Assembly (NCBI GenBank): GCA_030141585.1
Contig: JAQIFP010000049.1
Location: forward strand, 1-41,381
Length of the DNA: 41,381 nucleotides
Direction: 5' to 3'
From: Ophryocystis elektroscirrha
Lineage: Eukaryota; Apicomplexa; Conoidasida; Neogregarinorida; Ophryocystidae
A program made the translations under genes and the position numbers. Below the pieces are notes generated by a model that was not told where the DNA came from, did not search any database, and saw nothing but the letters and a program-made list of their open reading frames with translations. The stretch's first letter is position 1. Every line of letters begins with the position of its first letter. Shown one piece after another: positions 24,101 through 39,000 of the stretch.

Positions 24101-24547
24101 CGAAAATATAAGAAAGCAGGCTGCACCGTAAGCATTTAGTCATTTGTACAATATATGGAAAGCATTTCAAAACGTGTTTTTGAAAAATAATTATATTTAT
24201 TACTAATAAAAAAATTATAGAGAGAATCTTTTTTTCTTGCTTTTATAATAATTGTTTATCATGGTTATAGAATCATGGAATCTAAAGAGTTATCCGAGAA
24301 AGGAAAAGTGGCCCATATAAACAAGTTGATGAGAAAAGTGAAAAAGAAAGGTAAAATAGTAAAAAACTTTAAAAAACCAATTATAGACGGAGCTTTGGAA
24401 AAAACTTACGTTGTAGCTGGAAAAGGTGGTAAAACAAGAGCTGCTAGAAAGACTAGCGAGTACGGAAAAGTTAAACTTGTAGACAAGCGTTTAAAAAAAG
24501 ATAAAAGAGGCATGAAAAGCAAATTACGTAGAAACAAAAGACGTTAA
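21197..24547 (+). CDS. SPB1: SPB1 / FTSJ3 27S pre-rRNA 2'-O-methyltransferase
   Basis: Exons 21197-22135, 22170-22299, 22331-22566, 22598-23806, 23835-24127, 24271-24547; 1027 aa, frame closed. The N-terminal FtsJ/RrmJ domain (~20-220) has the SAM motif LDLCAAPGGW and the K-D-K-E tetrad in ARSAFKL, HDGAPNMG, FITKIF and SAELFF. The central Lys/Glu-rich DUF3381-like part holds ten acidic nonapeptide repeats. The C-terminal SPB1 domain is clear: HLLIKKRYREDLLDGAYNRY, FDDDEYVPDWF, ARTPIRKAREAVGRKKMR, then a very basic tail ending KLRRNKRR. It methylates the large-subunit rRNA precursor in the nucleolus. Introns of 34, 31, 31 and 28 nt change frame between exons; the first contains a 17-A run. The 3' end overlaps the convergent MPP beta gene. 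Confidence 0.96.
23092..23370 (+). repeat. 27-bp coding tandem repeat in SPB1 (ATDNDEELE x10)
   Basis: Ten in-frame copies of a 27-bp unit encoding ATDNDEELE. Variants are ATNNDEELE, ATVNDEELE, ATDNDEKLE and ATDKDEEIE. Synonymous third-base changes show that some copies are older than others. It lies in the disordered acidic linker between the methyltransferase and the C-terminal domain. The antisense frame reads as a serine-rich false ORF. Confidence 0.95.
24524..24547. other. 24-nt coding overlap of convergent genes SPB1 and MPP beta
   Basis: The last eight codons of SPB1, stop included (+, TAA at 24545-24547), and of MPP beta (-, TAA at 24526-24524) occupy the same bases with aligned codon boundaries. 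The MPP beta tail here is TSFVST after the conserved VGVGNL segment. Confidence 0.75.
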
Positions 24548-25547
24548 TTCTGTATATGCTTCGTTTAAATTTTTTAAATTGCCAACACCCACCATAGCAA
24601 CTGGCTAAAATAAACAAATAAATTGATTTTTGTCTTACCTTAGAAATTATTTCATTTTTTATAATGCCTTTAATATTATCAATACTTATAGCGTCTATAA
24701 GTTGAACTATTTCGGTTAAAGGAATTATTCTATTGTGTATTCTAAATAATGATTGATTATAAATTTATTACAATATCTGTCTTCTCATTTCTTCGGCAAA
24801 ATTGTAGTTTGAGTTATACAAATTATAATATAAGGTCTGCAATATTTATAGTGATCTATTTATTTATTAATTTATTCAATCAATAACTAAATGTGTTTTA
24901 TTTGATGAAGATGGCGTTTGAGTCAAATGTATTCGAATTATACAGAAATTAAATAATTACGTACTTTTAATTTTTCTTTCGCTGTTGAAATAATTTCTTC
25001 GTTTAAATGCTCATACAAAAATTTATAAGATTGAACAAATTTTTTGATAACGTCAACAAAGTCCTCTGATTTGGATGCTAAGGATAAACCGAACATGCCT
25101 GTATCGCTGTATGGAGTGTAAAATGAAAATGTTTCATGTGCAGGAAGGTTAAAAAAAGGATTTTTGGGATGATTAATGTAGCAAATCATATTGGGATCAA
25201 GAAGCTGGTCAAAAAGCATGTAAGACAAGTGATTTTCAACATTTGCCGCTTCGAAAGCAAAAACACATTGCGAAGTTCCACTGCCATTTTCTCTGTCAAA
25301 GATTTATCAGCACAAAAGTAAAATTACTCTATAAAAACTTTTCCTCCTACAAACTTCGCTGGTTCAGTTTTCAATTTTTCAATAGTACTAGGTGTCTGAA
25401 ATGAGTAACTTATGTAAGTGCTTTACTTGTGCAAAGTAACTTTCGACTATTTTATTGAAGTCTTTCGAATCTAAATTGCCAATGCCTAGAATCACCTACA
25501 ACAAAAATAATTGTGATTATTATATCAAATGTGAAATTGCTTTTGAA

Positions 25548-25579
<32 letters not shown>

Positions 25580-25856
25580 CTATAATTTACTATGGTTTAT
25601 TGCGTAAATAGATATTATTTACATTAAACCGCACAGAAAATCAACATACATTTATAAATTCATTATTTGATGCCATTTTACACAATATTTAAAAAATCAT
25701 AATAAAGTTGAATACTAAAGCAACTGAATTACTAAAATATATACAGTATTATCTTTACTCAATCATAATAATAGTAAAAATAACATTAATTATAATAGGA
25801 AGGATTATTATTAGTTTTAGATTTGCTATGCACATTTTTTAATAAAAGTCTATTTA

Positions 25857-25902
<46 letters not shown>

Positions 25903-27464
25903 ACATTAAAGAAATCAATTTTAATAATATTAAATTTATATCTGTATGATTTCTGCTTGGTTTTACTGTTTTTGAAATTAAAGAATAATTTTCAAATCTT
26001 AGATAAAACTGTAAATTGCTCATCGGTTTAATATTAATAAGTTTACAAATATCTCGCAATAAAAAATCTACAATTTCTAACCATGTTATTCGGACTATAC
26101 TTTCGGAGATGATTGAATAAATCATATTGCGTGAATTTGAGAATATTGTTTGTAGGCCCTAATATGGTGAATCCAAGAGGAGAATTGGGATATGCTACAG
26201 CATGTAATTTGTCAAACATAATTTCTTCAAGATTTTTATTTATCTCTTCCATCTCACGAAGTATAACATATGCTTCGTTGTTTATGACTTTTTTATTTAA
26301 CTCAGAAGAAGAAATCATGTCGTGCAATATATCCATAGCTTTGGGAATATAATTTTTTATTACGTCAGCTTGAAATCTAATTGAGTATAGCTTATGAACA
26401 AAAACCCTCCAAAAAATAACATACATTTTTTGCTACTTTTTCCTTAGAATAGTTATTATTTATTAATTATATAAATAAATTATTTTTAATATTAACATAA
26501 AAATCTCGTATAAATTTTATCGTGGTTAGAATTCAAATATACAAGTACTCTATAGTAGCTTACTAGCTTTAAAACTTATAATCATCAATTTAAATTGTAC
26601 TAGAGAAAACATACACAGTTGATTCACGCGTCGTATAAGCATTTAAACGTCCTCCAATATTTTCCACCTCATTCTCAATATAAACTTGACTTCTTCTTTT
26701 AGTACCCTATTTAGATAGTTTTATATAATTGAAACTAGTAAACCTTAAATAACATATGTTCTAGGAAATGTGTTATCCCATTATTGACGGCATTTTCTAA
26801 TCTGCTTCCAATTCCTATGTGAACTGATATAGTTGCTAAATTTGTATGCGGTTTATTATAAGTAGCTATACGTAATCCATTTTTCAATTGAGTTAAACCT
26901 GTTTATATAGTATCAACAGAAATCTACAAAATAGTTACTATAATATTATGCAGTAGTGGTTTTTTTTATGTAGAATATTGGTTTATGCATAGTTATATAC
27001 ACATTTTTCCTAAATATGCTATAAAGAAATTAAGCTTTATTATTCCTTCTTATTGTTAATTTTATGATGATACTTATATGCAGCAAAATATACCTAATAT
27101 ACATATTAATGATATACAACAAATACCACCTAGCGTTTACTTATACCAATAATATATAATCAAGCTATGTATTGAAAAAAATTTATAGTATATTCAGTCA
27201 ACTTTGAAAGTATCACTGCACTTCACAAGTTTAATGTTAAAGTATAAGTTTAATAGAAATGTCAATTAAATATTGTTCAAGTTATATATGCATAAACGGA
27301 CAATAAGAAAAATCAATCACAATAACTATGCAGCTATGTAAATGTTGAAAGAAAAATGATTGAAAAATAGTTTACTAACAGAAATTGTGGTTGACAGGGA
27401 GAGTAGAAAAGTAACGCGATAAATAATTGGGTATAAATTTGAGTATTTTATGTGAAGCTCTCAT
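24524..27464 (-). CDS. mitochondrial processing peptidase, beta subunit (M16B)
   Basis: Exons 27464-27380, 26898-26744, 26706-26615, 26406-26082, 25495-25427, 25395-25328, 25292-24965, 24836-24772, 24741-24639, 24604-24524; 456 aa, typical MPP beta length. Residues 1-28 form a basic, Ser/Tyr-rich presequence ([20 protein letters not shown]). The zinc motif is HFLEH in [20 protein letters not shown], with the distal Glu in [23 protein letters not shown] and [11 protein letters not shown] match the beta subunit; the alpha subunit lacks the intact zinc site. The second half keeps SYTDTG-like [10 protein letters not shown] and [16 protein letters not shown]. It removes targeting presequences in the mitochondrial matrix. 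Short introns are 37, 31, 35, 30 and 34 nt. The join between exons 1 and 2 (481-nt intron) is the least certain. Confidence 0.92.
25858..25899. repeat. (AT)n microsatellite in MPP beta intron
   Basis: An uninterrupted TA run of about 40 bp in the long intron 26081-25496. A second, shorter (TA)n run lies at 25549-25573 in the same intron. Confidence 0.9.
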
Positions 27465-27477
27465 TTATTAGGTCCCT

Positions 27478-30142
<2,665 letters not shown>

Positions 30143-30169
30143 ACTGGACCTAAATGCCTATGCCTGCCA

Positions 30170-32903
30170 ATGCCTCAAGCCCATCAATTATCTACTTTGA
30201 ATAGAACTGTAATTTATAATAGTAATAAATGTTTAGCGATTTTTGTATATTTTTTTTTAAATGATTTCCTTCAATTTTAAAATAATTGCAACAAATTTTA
30301 CTCAGTATTTGCGTTCTTAATATTCCCTAAAACAGAAGCAAATAATATAAGTTATTGTGTTTTTAAGCGTTTAACTTTATCGAAATAATTGCTTTATGCT
30401 TAATACGACTTACACTTAATTTTGCTGTTATCAGACTGAGGCTAAAAAATCTAATCTTTCTCTGTTAGAAAAACTTTTGTTTTCACCAAAAAGTCTTTCT
30501 TCACCACCCACAGAAAATAAAATTCATGTAGATAAAAATGTTGAAGAGTCAAGTGAATCATTAAATCAAAAAGAAACACCCACTCAAAATGCGTCAAACT
30601 ATGATAATTCTGGGAATTCACTCAATGCTATTAGAGATGAATTGGAGCTGGAAAAAGTTGATTTAGAAGCCGGAATAGAAGAACAAGAAGAAGAACAAGA
30701 AGAAGAAGAAGAAGAAAAGGAGCATATACCTCTAATACACGGAAGTCGGAGTGTCGATATATATAAGAAGTTAAATAAAATTTCAGAGGGCACATATGGT
30801 GCAGTATACAGGGCTCAAAACAAAAAAACTAAAGAAATTGTTGTAAGTACTATAAACGCTCAAATTAAAATCATGAGAATAAATTACTGGCTCATGTGTT
30901 TTAATATTAGTTCAAATATATATGAATGGATTTAAATTTTGTTGAAATTCGATATATCAAGATTAACAAATTTATGAATATTTGATTAATATATATACAA
31001 ATGTATATAGAATTAAAAAATTATTTTATACAAATTAACTAAACATTCGATTGATAGTAGATATGAATACTATTCATATATATATATACTACACTACTTC
31101 TATATTATATTAATATACTTTTAGGCCTTAAAAAACATTAAATATCATGAAAAAATATGGAACGAAGGATTTCCATTAACATCCTTACGAGAAATTACAA
31201 TTCTTATGCAATTAAATCATGAAAATATTGTAAATGTACAAGAAGTTGTCGTTGGACCCGAACCTACAGATGTTTATATGGTCATGGAATATATTGAACA
31301 TGAATTAATGGTTATTCTCACTCAAGATCGTCCCTGTTTTTCTTTATCTGAACGTAAAGCTTTAGTTCAACAAGTAATATGATAGAATTTTGCTATAAAA
31401 TTTATACTAGTTAATATATACTGACCTGACATATTGAATAATTTTATAAATATATTAAATTTCTATATATATATTTTGATTCTTTAAATGCTTATTTATA
31501 CTTCAATAGGTGCAAAATGTGATATAAATTCATAAATATCTAGTAGTAATAGTAAATAAAATATAATATTCATACATAATAATTAAATTAATTTACTAAA
31601 TTGAATTGAATTAATTTATCATTACATTAACTAGTTCCTATTTTATTATAATTATAATAATGAATATTAGTTGTTGGAAGGTGTTGCGTATCTTCATGAT
31701 AATTGGATTATACACAGAGATTTGAAAACTTCAAACTTACTGTATACAAATAACGGAGTTCTTAAAGTAAATGTATTCAATAATTCAAGAATAAGATAGA
31801 TTTGTGATTTTGGGATGGCAAGGAAATTCGGAGAACCCTTAAAACCATATACGCAAAATGTAAATCCACGTTTCAAATATGTTGTTTACAGACTGTTACA
31901 TTATGGTATAGAGCACCTGAACTTTTACTTGGTGTAAGCAAATATACACCAAGTGTTGATTTATGGTCTGTTGGTTGCATAATGGCAGAAATTTTTTCTA
32001 AAAAACCTTTATTCAGTCCAAAAAATGAAACAGAAGCCTTAGATATGATTTTTAAGCTATGTGGTATATATATAGTACAATGAAGTTAATTAACTAATAG
32101 ATTGACGTTCATATACAGCATATTTGATATATCATTTTTTAAAACATTTAACTGGTTAGGATCACCAACTGAAGAATCATGGCCGGAGTTTTTCAACTTA
32201 CCAATTGTTACCCGAAACAAAATAATTGTTCATCAACATAATCCGACATGGAGACAAGTATTTCCTCCTCCAAAATCTCACTCAAGTGTAATTTTTATAT
32301 TATTTAATGCAATGCAATAAAGAAATAAATATTAATAGATATAAATTCGAATTTATATGCTATATATGTGTTCTTAAAATAATGTATTTCAATTTTTTCA
32401 TGATAGGTTGAAAATAAATTTATTATTTAGTTCAACAAATATAAATGTGTTATTCATAATATTCAACCAAATTGTGTATTATAGGATGTTGCTATACTTA
32501 CGGATTCAGGATTGGATTTACTTATAAAATTATTAACATTAAATCCTGATAAAAGAATTTCAGCTAAATCTGCTTTACAACATCCATTCTTTACAGTAAC
32601 GTTTTCTTTATATAAAGCAAAATGATAGGAAAAACCTCTTGCTCAAAGAAAACATTTGATGCCTTCTGCGCCTGAAACTAACATGAAAGGTAGCTTAAAT
32701 TGACAATTATTTTTGTTTAAGTTCATGATTTAAAAAAAACGGTACGAGACATTGAATTGAAAAATCAAATGTACTACCAAGACGAACAATCCAAAAGATT
32801 TGGATTTAGAGTCAATCCCAAACGATACCTCTCAGAACTTGAAATAGCTTCCAAGGCAAGAAAACAATTAAGAGATAAGTCACCACTCCCACATTTATTC
32901 TGA
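30170..32903 (+). CDS. CDK11 / PITSLRE-type cyclin-dependent kinase
   Basis: Exons 30170-30208 (proposed), 30435-30842, 31125-31373, 31671-31766, 31800-31859, 31892-32063, 32160-32287, 32485-32595, 32629-32689, 32722-32903; 501 aa. About 95 residues of low-complexity N-terminus end in a Glu run, then the CDK11-type lead-in [20 protein letters not shown]. Kinase motifs: EIVALKNIKY, the PITSLRE helix as [86 protein letters not shown] [12 protein letters not shown]. All catalytic residues are present. CDK11 with cyclin L acts in splicing and transcription. Short introns of 33, 32, 33 and 32 nt fall in the second half. The first exon rests on phase and a GTAATT donor only. Confidence 0.9.
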
Positions 32904-32995
32904 AATAAAATGACGCTTCTTTTTGTTATTCGCCAAACGCTTGTATATACAGTTAACAATTCTCATATATATTAAATTGAAAGAATTAATTAAAC
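32904..32995. other. 92-bp convergent spacer CDK11 / ROK1
   Basis: Only 92 bp separate the two stop codons, so the 3' UTRs and poly(A) signals must be very short or overlap. No terminator motif recognised. Confidence 0.6.
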
Positions 32996-34990
32996 TTATT
33001 GATTTGTTGGTATTGGTTTGTATATTTTTCTTCTTTTTACGATACGTTTCTCATTAGATTTTTGACCTGAATAAAGGATATGAGCATTGTCAAAATTACT
33101 TAAACTAGATCTTTTTAATTTCGTCAACCATGAAGGTATTTCACAACCGGACTCTTTCATGACACTGATAATCGGTGCCATATAAGGAAAATCTTTAACA
33201 GTGAAAAATGTTATAGCCTAGAGTAAATCAATTTACATTTTAAAGTATTACTGTCCCTTTTCTACCAGCACGTCCCGTACGACCTATTCTATGAATATAT
33301 GATATTCCAGATTGAGGCACGTCCCAACTTATAACATATTTGACTCCTATAAAGTCAACTCCACGAGCCATAAGATCTGTACAAATTAAAATCCAAATCT
33401 AAATAATAGTAAAAAAACCAAATTTTTACCTTTTTTTCCCGAAATCCTTGTATAATGTTGTCACGCTCAAGTTTAGTGCGCCCAGAATGAATTACATCAA
33501 CGTATAATCCGTCATAAACTAATTCTTTAAACAAATCTTTTGCGCGGTCGATAGATTGTAAAAAAATCAATGTGGGAGGTTCTATTTTTCTAGACGCTAT
33601 CATTTGGCGGAAAATTGTTAATTTTCCTTCTTCATCCGTTACAAACTTTAATTGTTGATCAATTGTAGATGCAGCTGACATTCTATTATCTAAATTATAA
33701 ATTTCAGCAATCAAATCTCTCACTTATTGATATACGAGTAGCGCAGGGAATTACAGAATTAATCAGTTGATTTACATTTTCGGGAAGAGTAGCAGAAAAA
33801 AAAAGATATTGTAAGTTCTGATCTTCATTTATATAAGAAAGAATTTCTTTTATTTGAGGAGCAAACCTAAACATTATATGCTCATGATTAATATAAAATA
33901 AATGTTCAGAACAATAAGACCACAGCGTTACAAGAAGACAATGGTTATTAAGAATACTTTTACTATTTTTCTTCAAAATATAATTTAATAAACGATATGG
34001 GTACGTTGTTTTAAAGCACATTTCTCAACTTGCGTTAAATTATTACCCCATTTCAAGAAGTTTATCTGCTTCATCCATTACTATATGCTTGATATTCGTG
34101 AAATTCAAAAGCTTGTCTCGCAAAAGCTGAACTAACTTTAACGGCGTAGATATGCCTATATCACAACGCTGTTTTTCAATCTTTGCTTTGTGAAACAAAA
34201 TCACTCTGAAAGTTTTTGAACCACGTAATAAATCAAATTCACGCAATCTATTCAAACATGAAAATACGAACTTTGTACATTTGTATGGAAAGTTCCCGAG
34301 TTGGTACTATTACTAAAAGTCGGCATCCACCTTTTTTTGGAGACTATAATAGAACATATGAAATAGTTGATATGTAAGCAGATATGTATCACTTAAAAAC
34401 TAGAAAATTATATTAGACTATGTGCATGCGTATTTAAAATATGAAATAAATATTAGTATGATAATCAAACTTTGCATTATTCTTGATACATTTTCACATG
34501 GTGAATTTAAAATTAATTATGGTAAAATCAAATTACTTTTAGAAGAGATAATAGTGGTACAGCGTAAGCATAAGTTTTTCCCGATCCGGTAGGTGCATTT
34601 ACGATAAGAGAATAGTTTTCTAGAATATAAGGTATACTTTGCATTTGAACACTGAATACATAAAAATAGGCAGACTAATTACGGTGTAAGAATTTTACAT
34701 TTGAGAACATTTGAAATATTGAATAAAAGCCATTCGGGAACATTGTAACTTTTCAACTCTTCGAATGTTTGTATAGGTGGAAGATCTTTAGAATTAATGC
34801 TTCCTTTTTTTACTTTAATGCGTAATTTTTGTCGAAGTGATCTTATGTCTTGTCTATTCGTTAATTGTTTTATTTCAAGGCTTGAATCATCAAGCTTATT
34901 ATTATTTGATTTTAATTCTCGCTCTTTTGTTTTAATATCTTTTTTACGGAATAATGAAGTTCCTGAAGTCAATAAAGAAAAAGTATCCAT
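32996..34990 (-). CDS. ROK1: DEAD-box RNA helicase ROK1 / DDX52
   Basis: Exons 34990-34683, 34651-34537, 34343-34279, 34247-34047, 33866-33724, 33689-33430, 33398-33252, 33217-32996; 486 aa. It starts [12 protein letters not shown], close to the ROK1/DDX52 start. Motifs in order: TPVQMQSIP (Q region), APTGSGKT (I), VPTRELSIQ (Ia), [12 protein letters not shown] (II), FSATLPE (III), [17 protein letters not shown] (IV; very close to DDX52), [29 protein letters not shown] (V), [15 protein letters not shown] (VI), [12 protein letters not shown]1 releases snR30/U17 snoRNA during 40S subunit assembly in the nucleolus. Five introns are 31 or 34 nt. The one at 34278-34248 shifts the donor so that PTREL joins ILREFDLL in frame. 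Confidence 0.95.
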
Positions 34991-35190
34991 TAGGACCACA
35001 AAAATATGTATTAAATTTGTCTTTTGTAGCTTAAAAATCTATAATTTAGAATTAATTATGTGAATTAATTAATTTCTACACATTAAAAGCATATAACAAA
35101 TACATAATTTTCTTTTGAAATTGTGAGAATTGTTGGAAGTGAATAAGTTTATAAATAAAAATCGGAGCGGGAGATAAATTATTATTATAA
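34991..35190. promoter_or_regulatory. 200-bp divergent spacer ROK1 / PEBP
   Basis: The two start codons are 200 bp apart and must share a compact promoter region. AT-rich, with no motif recognised. Confidence 0.4.
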
Positions 35191-36089
35191 ATGCGAAATT
35201 TTCTGTTTTTATTGATTTTTATGAAATTCACTCAATCCTTAAAACTCGATTCTTCTGATATAGAAAACATGACTGACAGGTGTTTAATAAATGGTGGAGT
35301 ATTTCCTATTCATGTATACAACTTAAATAGTTTAATTGTTATTTTAAGAGCTATGGTATTAGCTGCAGCGGCCAGAATAAAGTTCCATCATTTTCGTGGA
35401 CATCTGAACCTTCTGAAACCAAATCTTATGCCCTCATTATGTAACATTTAGAAAGTGAATTTTTGACAGGCACAATGTTAACACTAGTGAAGTTTTTTAT
35501 GTAAAACTATCTCAATTCTAAAACTTTAGGCAGCTTGGAATATCCCTGCATCAGAAACGACGTTACCTAATCTTATAAAAGGTCTAAGATTCTACTTATT
35601 TGTACCAACTTTATAATTAAACCCTACTATATTCGAAATAAAAATTAGTAAAATATCAAATAAATGTACTATTCGGTACTGTTCTCTGCTAATGCTGTTT
35701 AAACGTTCAAATATTACACGTACAGATAAGCAATTTTTATTATCAAAAATAGTTATCAAATCATGAATTTGAATTTTTAAAATAATCTTGCAACATAATC
35801 ATGATGTAGATAATTATATTGAGTACAAAGGTCCATGTGCTAAAGAAGATTTTGAATGGTATAATATCATTGTATCTAATTGTTTGCAGCTTTGTTACAA
35901 CTCTATATGCATTGTCAGAACCAGCTTTATTTGTGGCACATCCTAATCCTGACGAGCTTATGAATGCGTTAGATAGAGCAGCAAAACAGGTATAATAAAA
36001 TTATAAAACAAAGCTTCAAGAAACATGTTCTTGAGTCCGTTAACAAATACAGCGTCTTAATACGCACAAAAAAATCAGTTTCCAAATGA
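35191..36089 (+). CDS. secreted PEBP / YbhB-family protein with altered ligand site
   Basis: Exons 35191-35313, 35349-35440, 35470-35500, 35530-35581, 35810-35858, 35890-35989, 36021-36089; 171 aa, the usual PEBP size. A signal peptide (MRNFLFLLIFMKFTQS) precedes the bacterial-type PEBP core: GGVFPIHSYGISCSGQN, VPSFSWTSEPSETKSYALIM, AAWNIPAS, YIEYKGPCAKE, FVTTLYALS, then a helical tail. The anion-binding residues are not intact. The family DPDAP is replaced by HNVNTSE, the following HW is missing, and the HRY block after GPC reads FECF. So it has the fold but probably not the usual phospholipid-headgroup binding. Five of six introns are 29-35 nt (35, 29, 29, 31, 31), and exon 3 is only 31 nt. 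Without the short introns no PEBP match is visible. Confidence 0.82.
36075..36089. other. 15-nt coding overlap of convergent genes PEBP and EH protein
   Basis: The PEBP stop (TGA, 36087-36089, +) lies inside the last exon of the EH-protein gene (-, stop TGA 36077-36075). This depends on the proposed final 37-nt intron of the EH gene (36134-36098). If that intron is retained, the frame stays open further and the overlap is longer, not shorter. Confidence 0.6.
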
Positions 36090-39000
36090 AGGAGATGCTA
36101 TTTTGAATTAAAAACACAATCAACCTACCGTTACCATTTTTTCGATTCTCTGTAAAACTTTTCGAAACTACAAAATTTTAAATTTTTTTCTTACTACCAG
36201 TTTCAAACCCCTGAAAAGACATATAAATATATATACATTTCTTGTTAAGTAAAGTACGTTAATAATCAACTCACAGTATAATTTTCAAATAAAGTTTCAA
36301 TATTCAATGAAGAATTTTTTTTTAAATTATGACTTAATTATATAAGATATAAGGCAATTGATTATTGTATTGTTTGCTATATATTCACTATTCAATAAAA
36401 AAACTTGACATATGTATTCACTCACAGTCCTAAGAACTATAGGAAATACAAATGCAATTAATCATATAATTGAATCTTAATAATTTACCTTTCTTTCATT
36501 TAAATGGCTTATATCCATCTCTGTAAATACACAAATTGTATTCAATATATAAATTACTTTTTTTGCTTGCTTCATCTAAACAATTAAATTATACAAAATT
36601 CGTTTACCATTTTCCGGTATAAGCGATAATTTATTGTTTCCAGAAAACAAATTCATATCACTCTACCGCAAATACTTTAAAATTCACAATTACTTTATTA
36701 TGGTCAAAATTAACACCCAACGAGGAAAATTCTGTGAATTGAATATATCAGTGTTAGTATAATATCTTTAAAACTTGTTGATATTGATATTTTGAATAAG
36801 TATAATGATCATAAATTTAGTAATACACAGCATTGATTACGCTTAAACTTTTTTATTATATATTTTGTAAATATATTTTGTATATATTTTGTAAACTTTT
36901 CATAAATCGACATAAAACAGTATTTTTTTTATACATAATAATTTTTAATACATGTAAATATATATTATACAAAGATTTGATCCTGTATAAAATAATTTTG
37001 AATATATACATGTATAAAAATCTACTACATATAACCGTGTAAAACTAATATGAGTGAAAATATTCTGTATATAACAGTGTACTTATTTGCGCTTCTTCGT
37101 TATATATATGTCATTACAATAAGTACTTACGACTCATGAATTTACTCAATCCGCGACGTTTAAATTCGGAAGATGATGAATTCATATTATTTGAGCTTTT
37201 AGCCACATTGCCAAACCTGGTCCATGTGTTAGGGTTTACACCTTCAGAATTGAATTTGGCCTGATTAATAATAATTTATGTACAATGATACTCTAAAAAC
37301 TGAAAAAGGATTTGGAGGGTTTGAATTAAATACTGGGTTTCTTGATATGCTGGCACCTGTTGGAATTCCTTTTTGATCCTGTTTTGTATTCATTGTAAAA
37401 CTGCTTACTCTTGCCACTGGTCGACCCGATTGAGAAGCAAATGAAACCTGTATAATCATAAGTAATTGTAATCGATTTATTCTATACATTTTTCAACTAT
37501 ATAGAATACTATATAATACTGAACTTGCCATGACAACAAAATTCATTGATATAAATTTTCGTATTCATTATAGTATGAATCATGTTCAATTTTAAATTTA
37601 ACAACAGTTCTGTATAAACTATTGTTATGTGTATATATATCAACTTATTAATATCATTTTATTCATTTTCATCAAATATAAATTGAGTTTCAGATTATGC
37701 AATCCAATGTAATAAATTTTTGAACAATAAATCTCGAACAATAAAATCTCATAAATTACTCGATTTTGGAGCGTTTCACTTTTCGGCAAAGGAACTGTAC
37801 GTCTTGTAGCAGAAATCCAGTTCTGAGATAAATATTTATCGACATCTTGTGTTACATTGGATTCAGTATCATATATGGCTTGGAGTGTATTAATTTTCTC
37901 ATCGCAATAATTCATTTTTAAATTTTGAATTGATTCTAATTTTTCACGCGCATTTTCAGTTGATCGATTCAACAAAGTACGGTCTTGTTCCGCCTAATAT
38001 TCACAATTTAAAATTAAATTTAATCAAATAATTACATACAACTCATATATAATGATATTTCTGAGTCAATTATTATTTGTATGAATTATATTAACTGAAT
38101 TATAAATATATATAAATATATATACATATATATACATATATATACATATATATACATATATATACATATATATACATATATATACATATATATACATATA
38201 TATACATATATATACATATATATACATATATATATACATATATATACATACATATACATATACATACATATATAGATACATGTGTTTATATTAGATTTAT
38301 TGGCTTCTCACAATAATGCTGTATAAAATTAGAGTATTTTTTAAAAAACAAATTTTCAAATATCAAACCACACAAGTCTCTACGAAACTTCAAATATCAA
38401 ATTCTCTTACTTGCCGTAACTTTTCTTGATAAACCGCAAAATTTGATTGTAAATCTTCTTTCTCTTTTCGCTTCTGTTCAAGTTCTGCTCTTAGCTCAAG
38501 AATCTCAGCTTCTTGCTTTTGAAGTTCTTGATACTCCACTTCTAACTTTCCAATTATATTTTTTCGATTAACATCCAACTGTCGCGTTTCGTTTTCAGCA
38601 GTTTCAATAAGTTTTGAAGTAGTCTAATGCTTAAATTTAACTATATTTATTCATTAATTTACCTACATTTTAGTAAATATTTATTATAAGTTTATAATAA
38701 TTAACTATATTAAACAGTCGTTTATATATTTAAACGAAAAGTTTTTTTTTATCATAATACTATTAGTATCAATCAGTATAAGTAATATACCTATAAACAT
38801 CAATGGATATTTTTACTCCATATTCGTTTGAGAAATTAATAGGCTTTTTCTTTTTGCATAAAATATTTTATGAGTTATTTAAAATAATCAGTTATAATCA
38901 ACATTACTATACTTCTATTATTCTTATTCATATTCTAGAATAAAATATAAAATACTTTTCTTCATTATGCTAAAATAATCATCTACAAAATTATAATTTG

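Noticed and set aside
37114..37260. Stop codon at 37114 as the end of the EH-protein gene
   Set aside because: A consensus GTAAGT donor at 37130 and seven further exons with four 30-37 nt introns and one longer, all in phase, give a better continuation ([27 protein letters not shown]).
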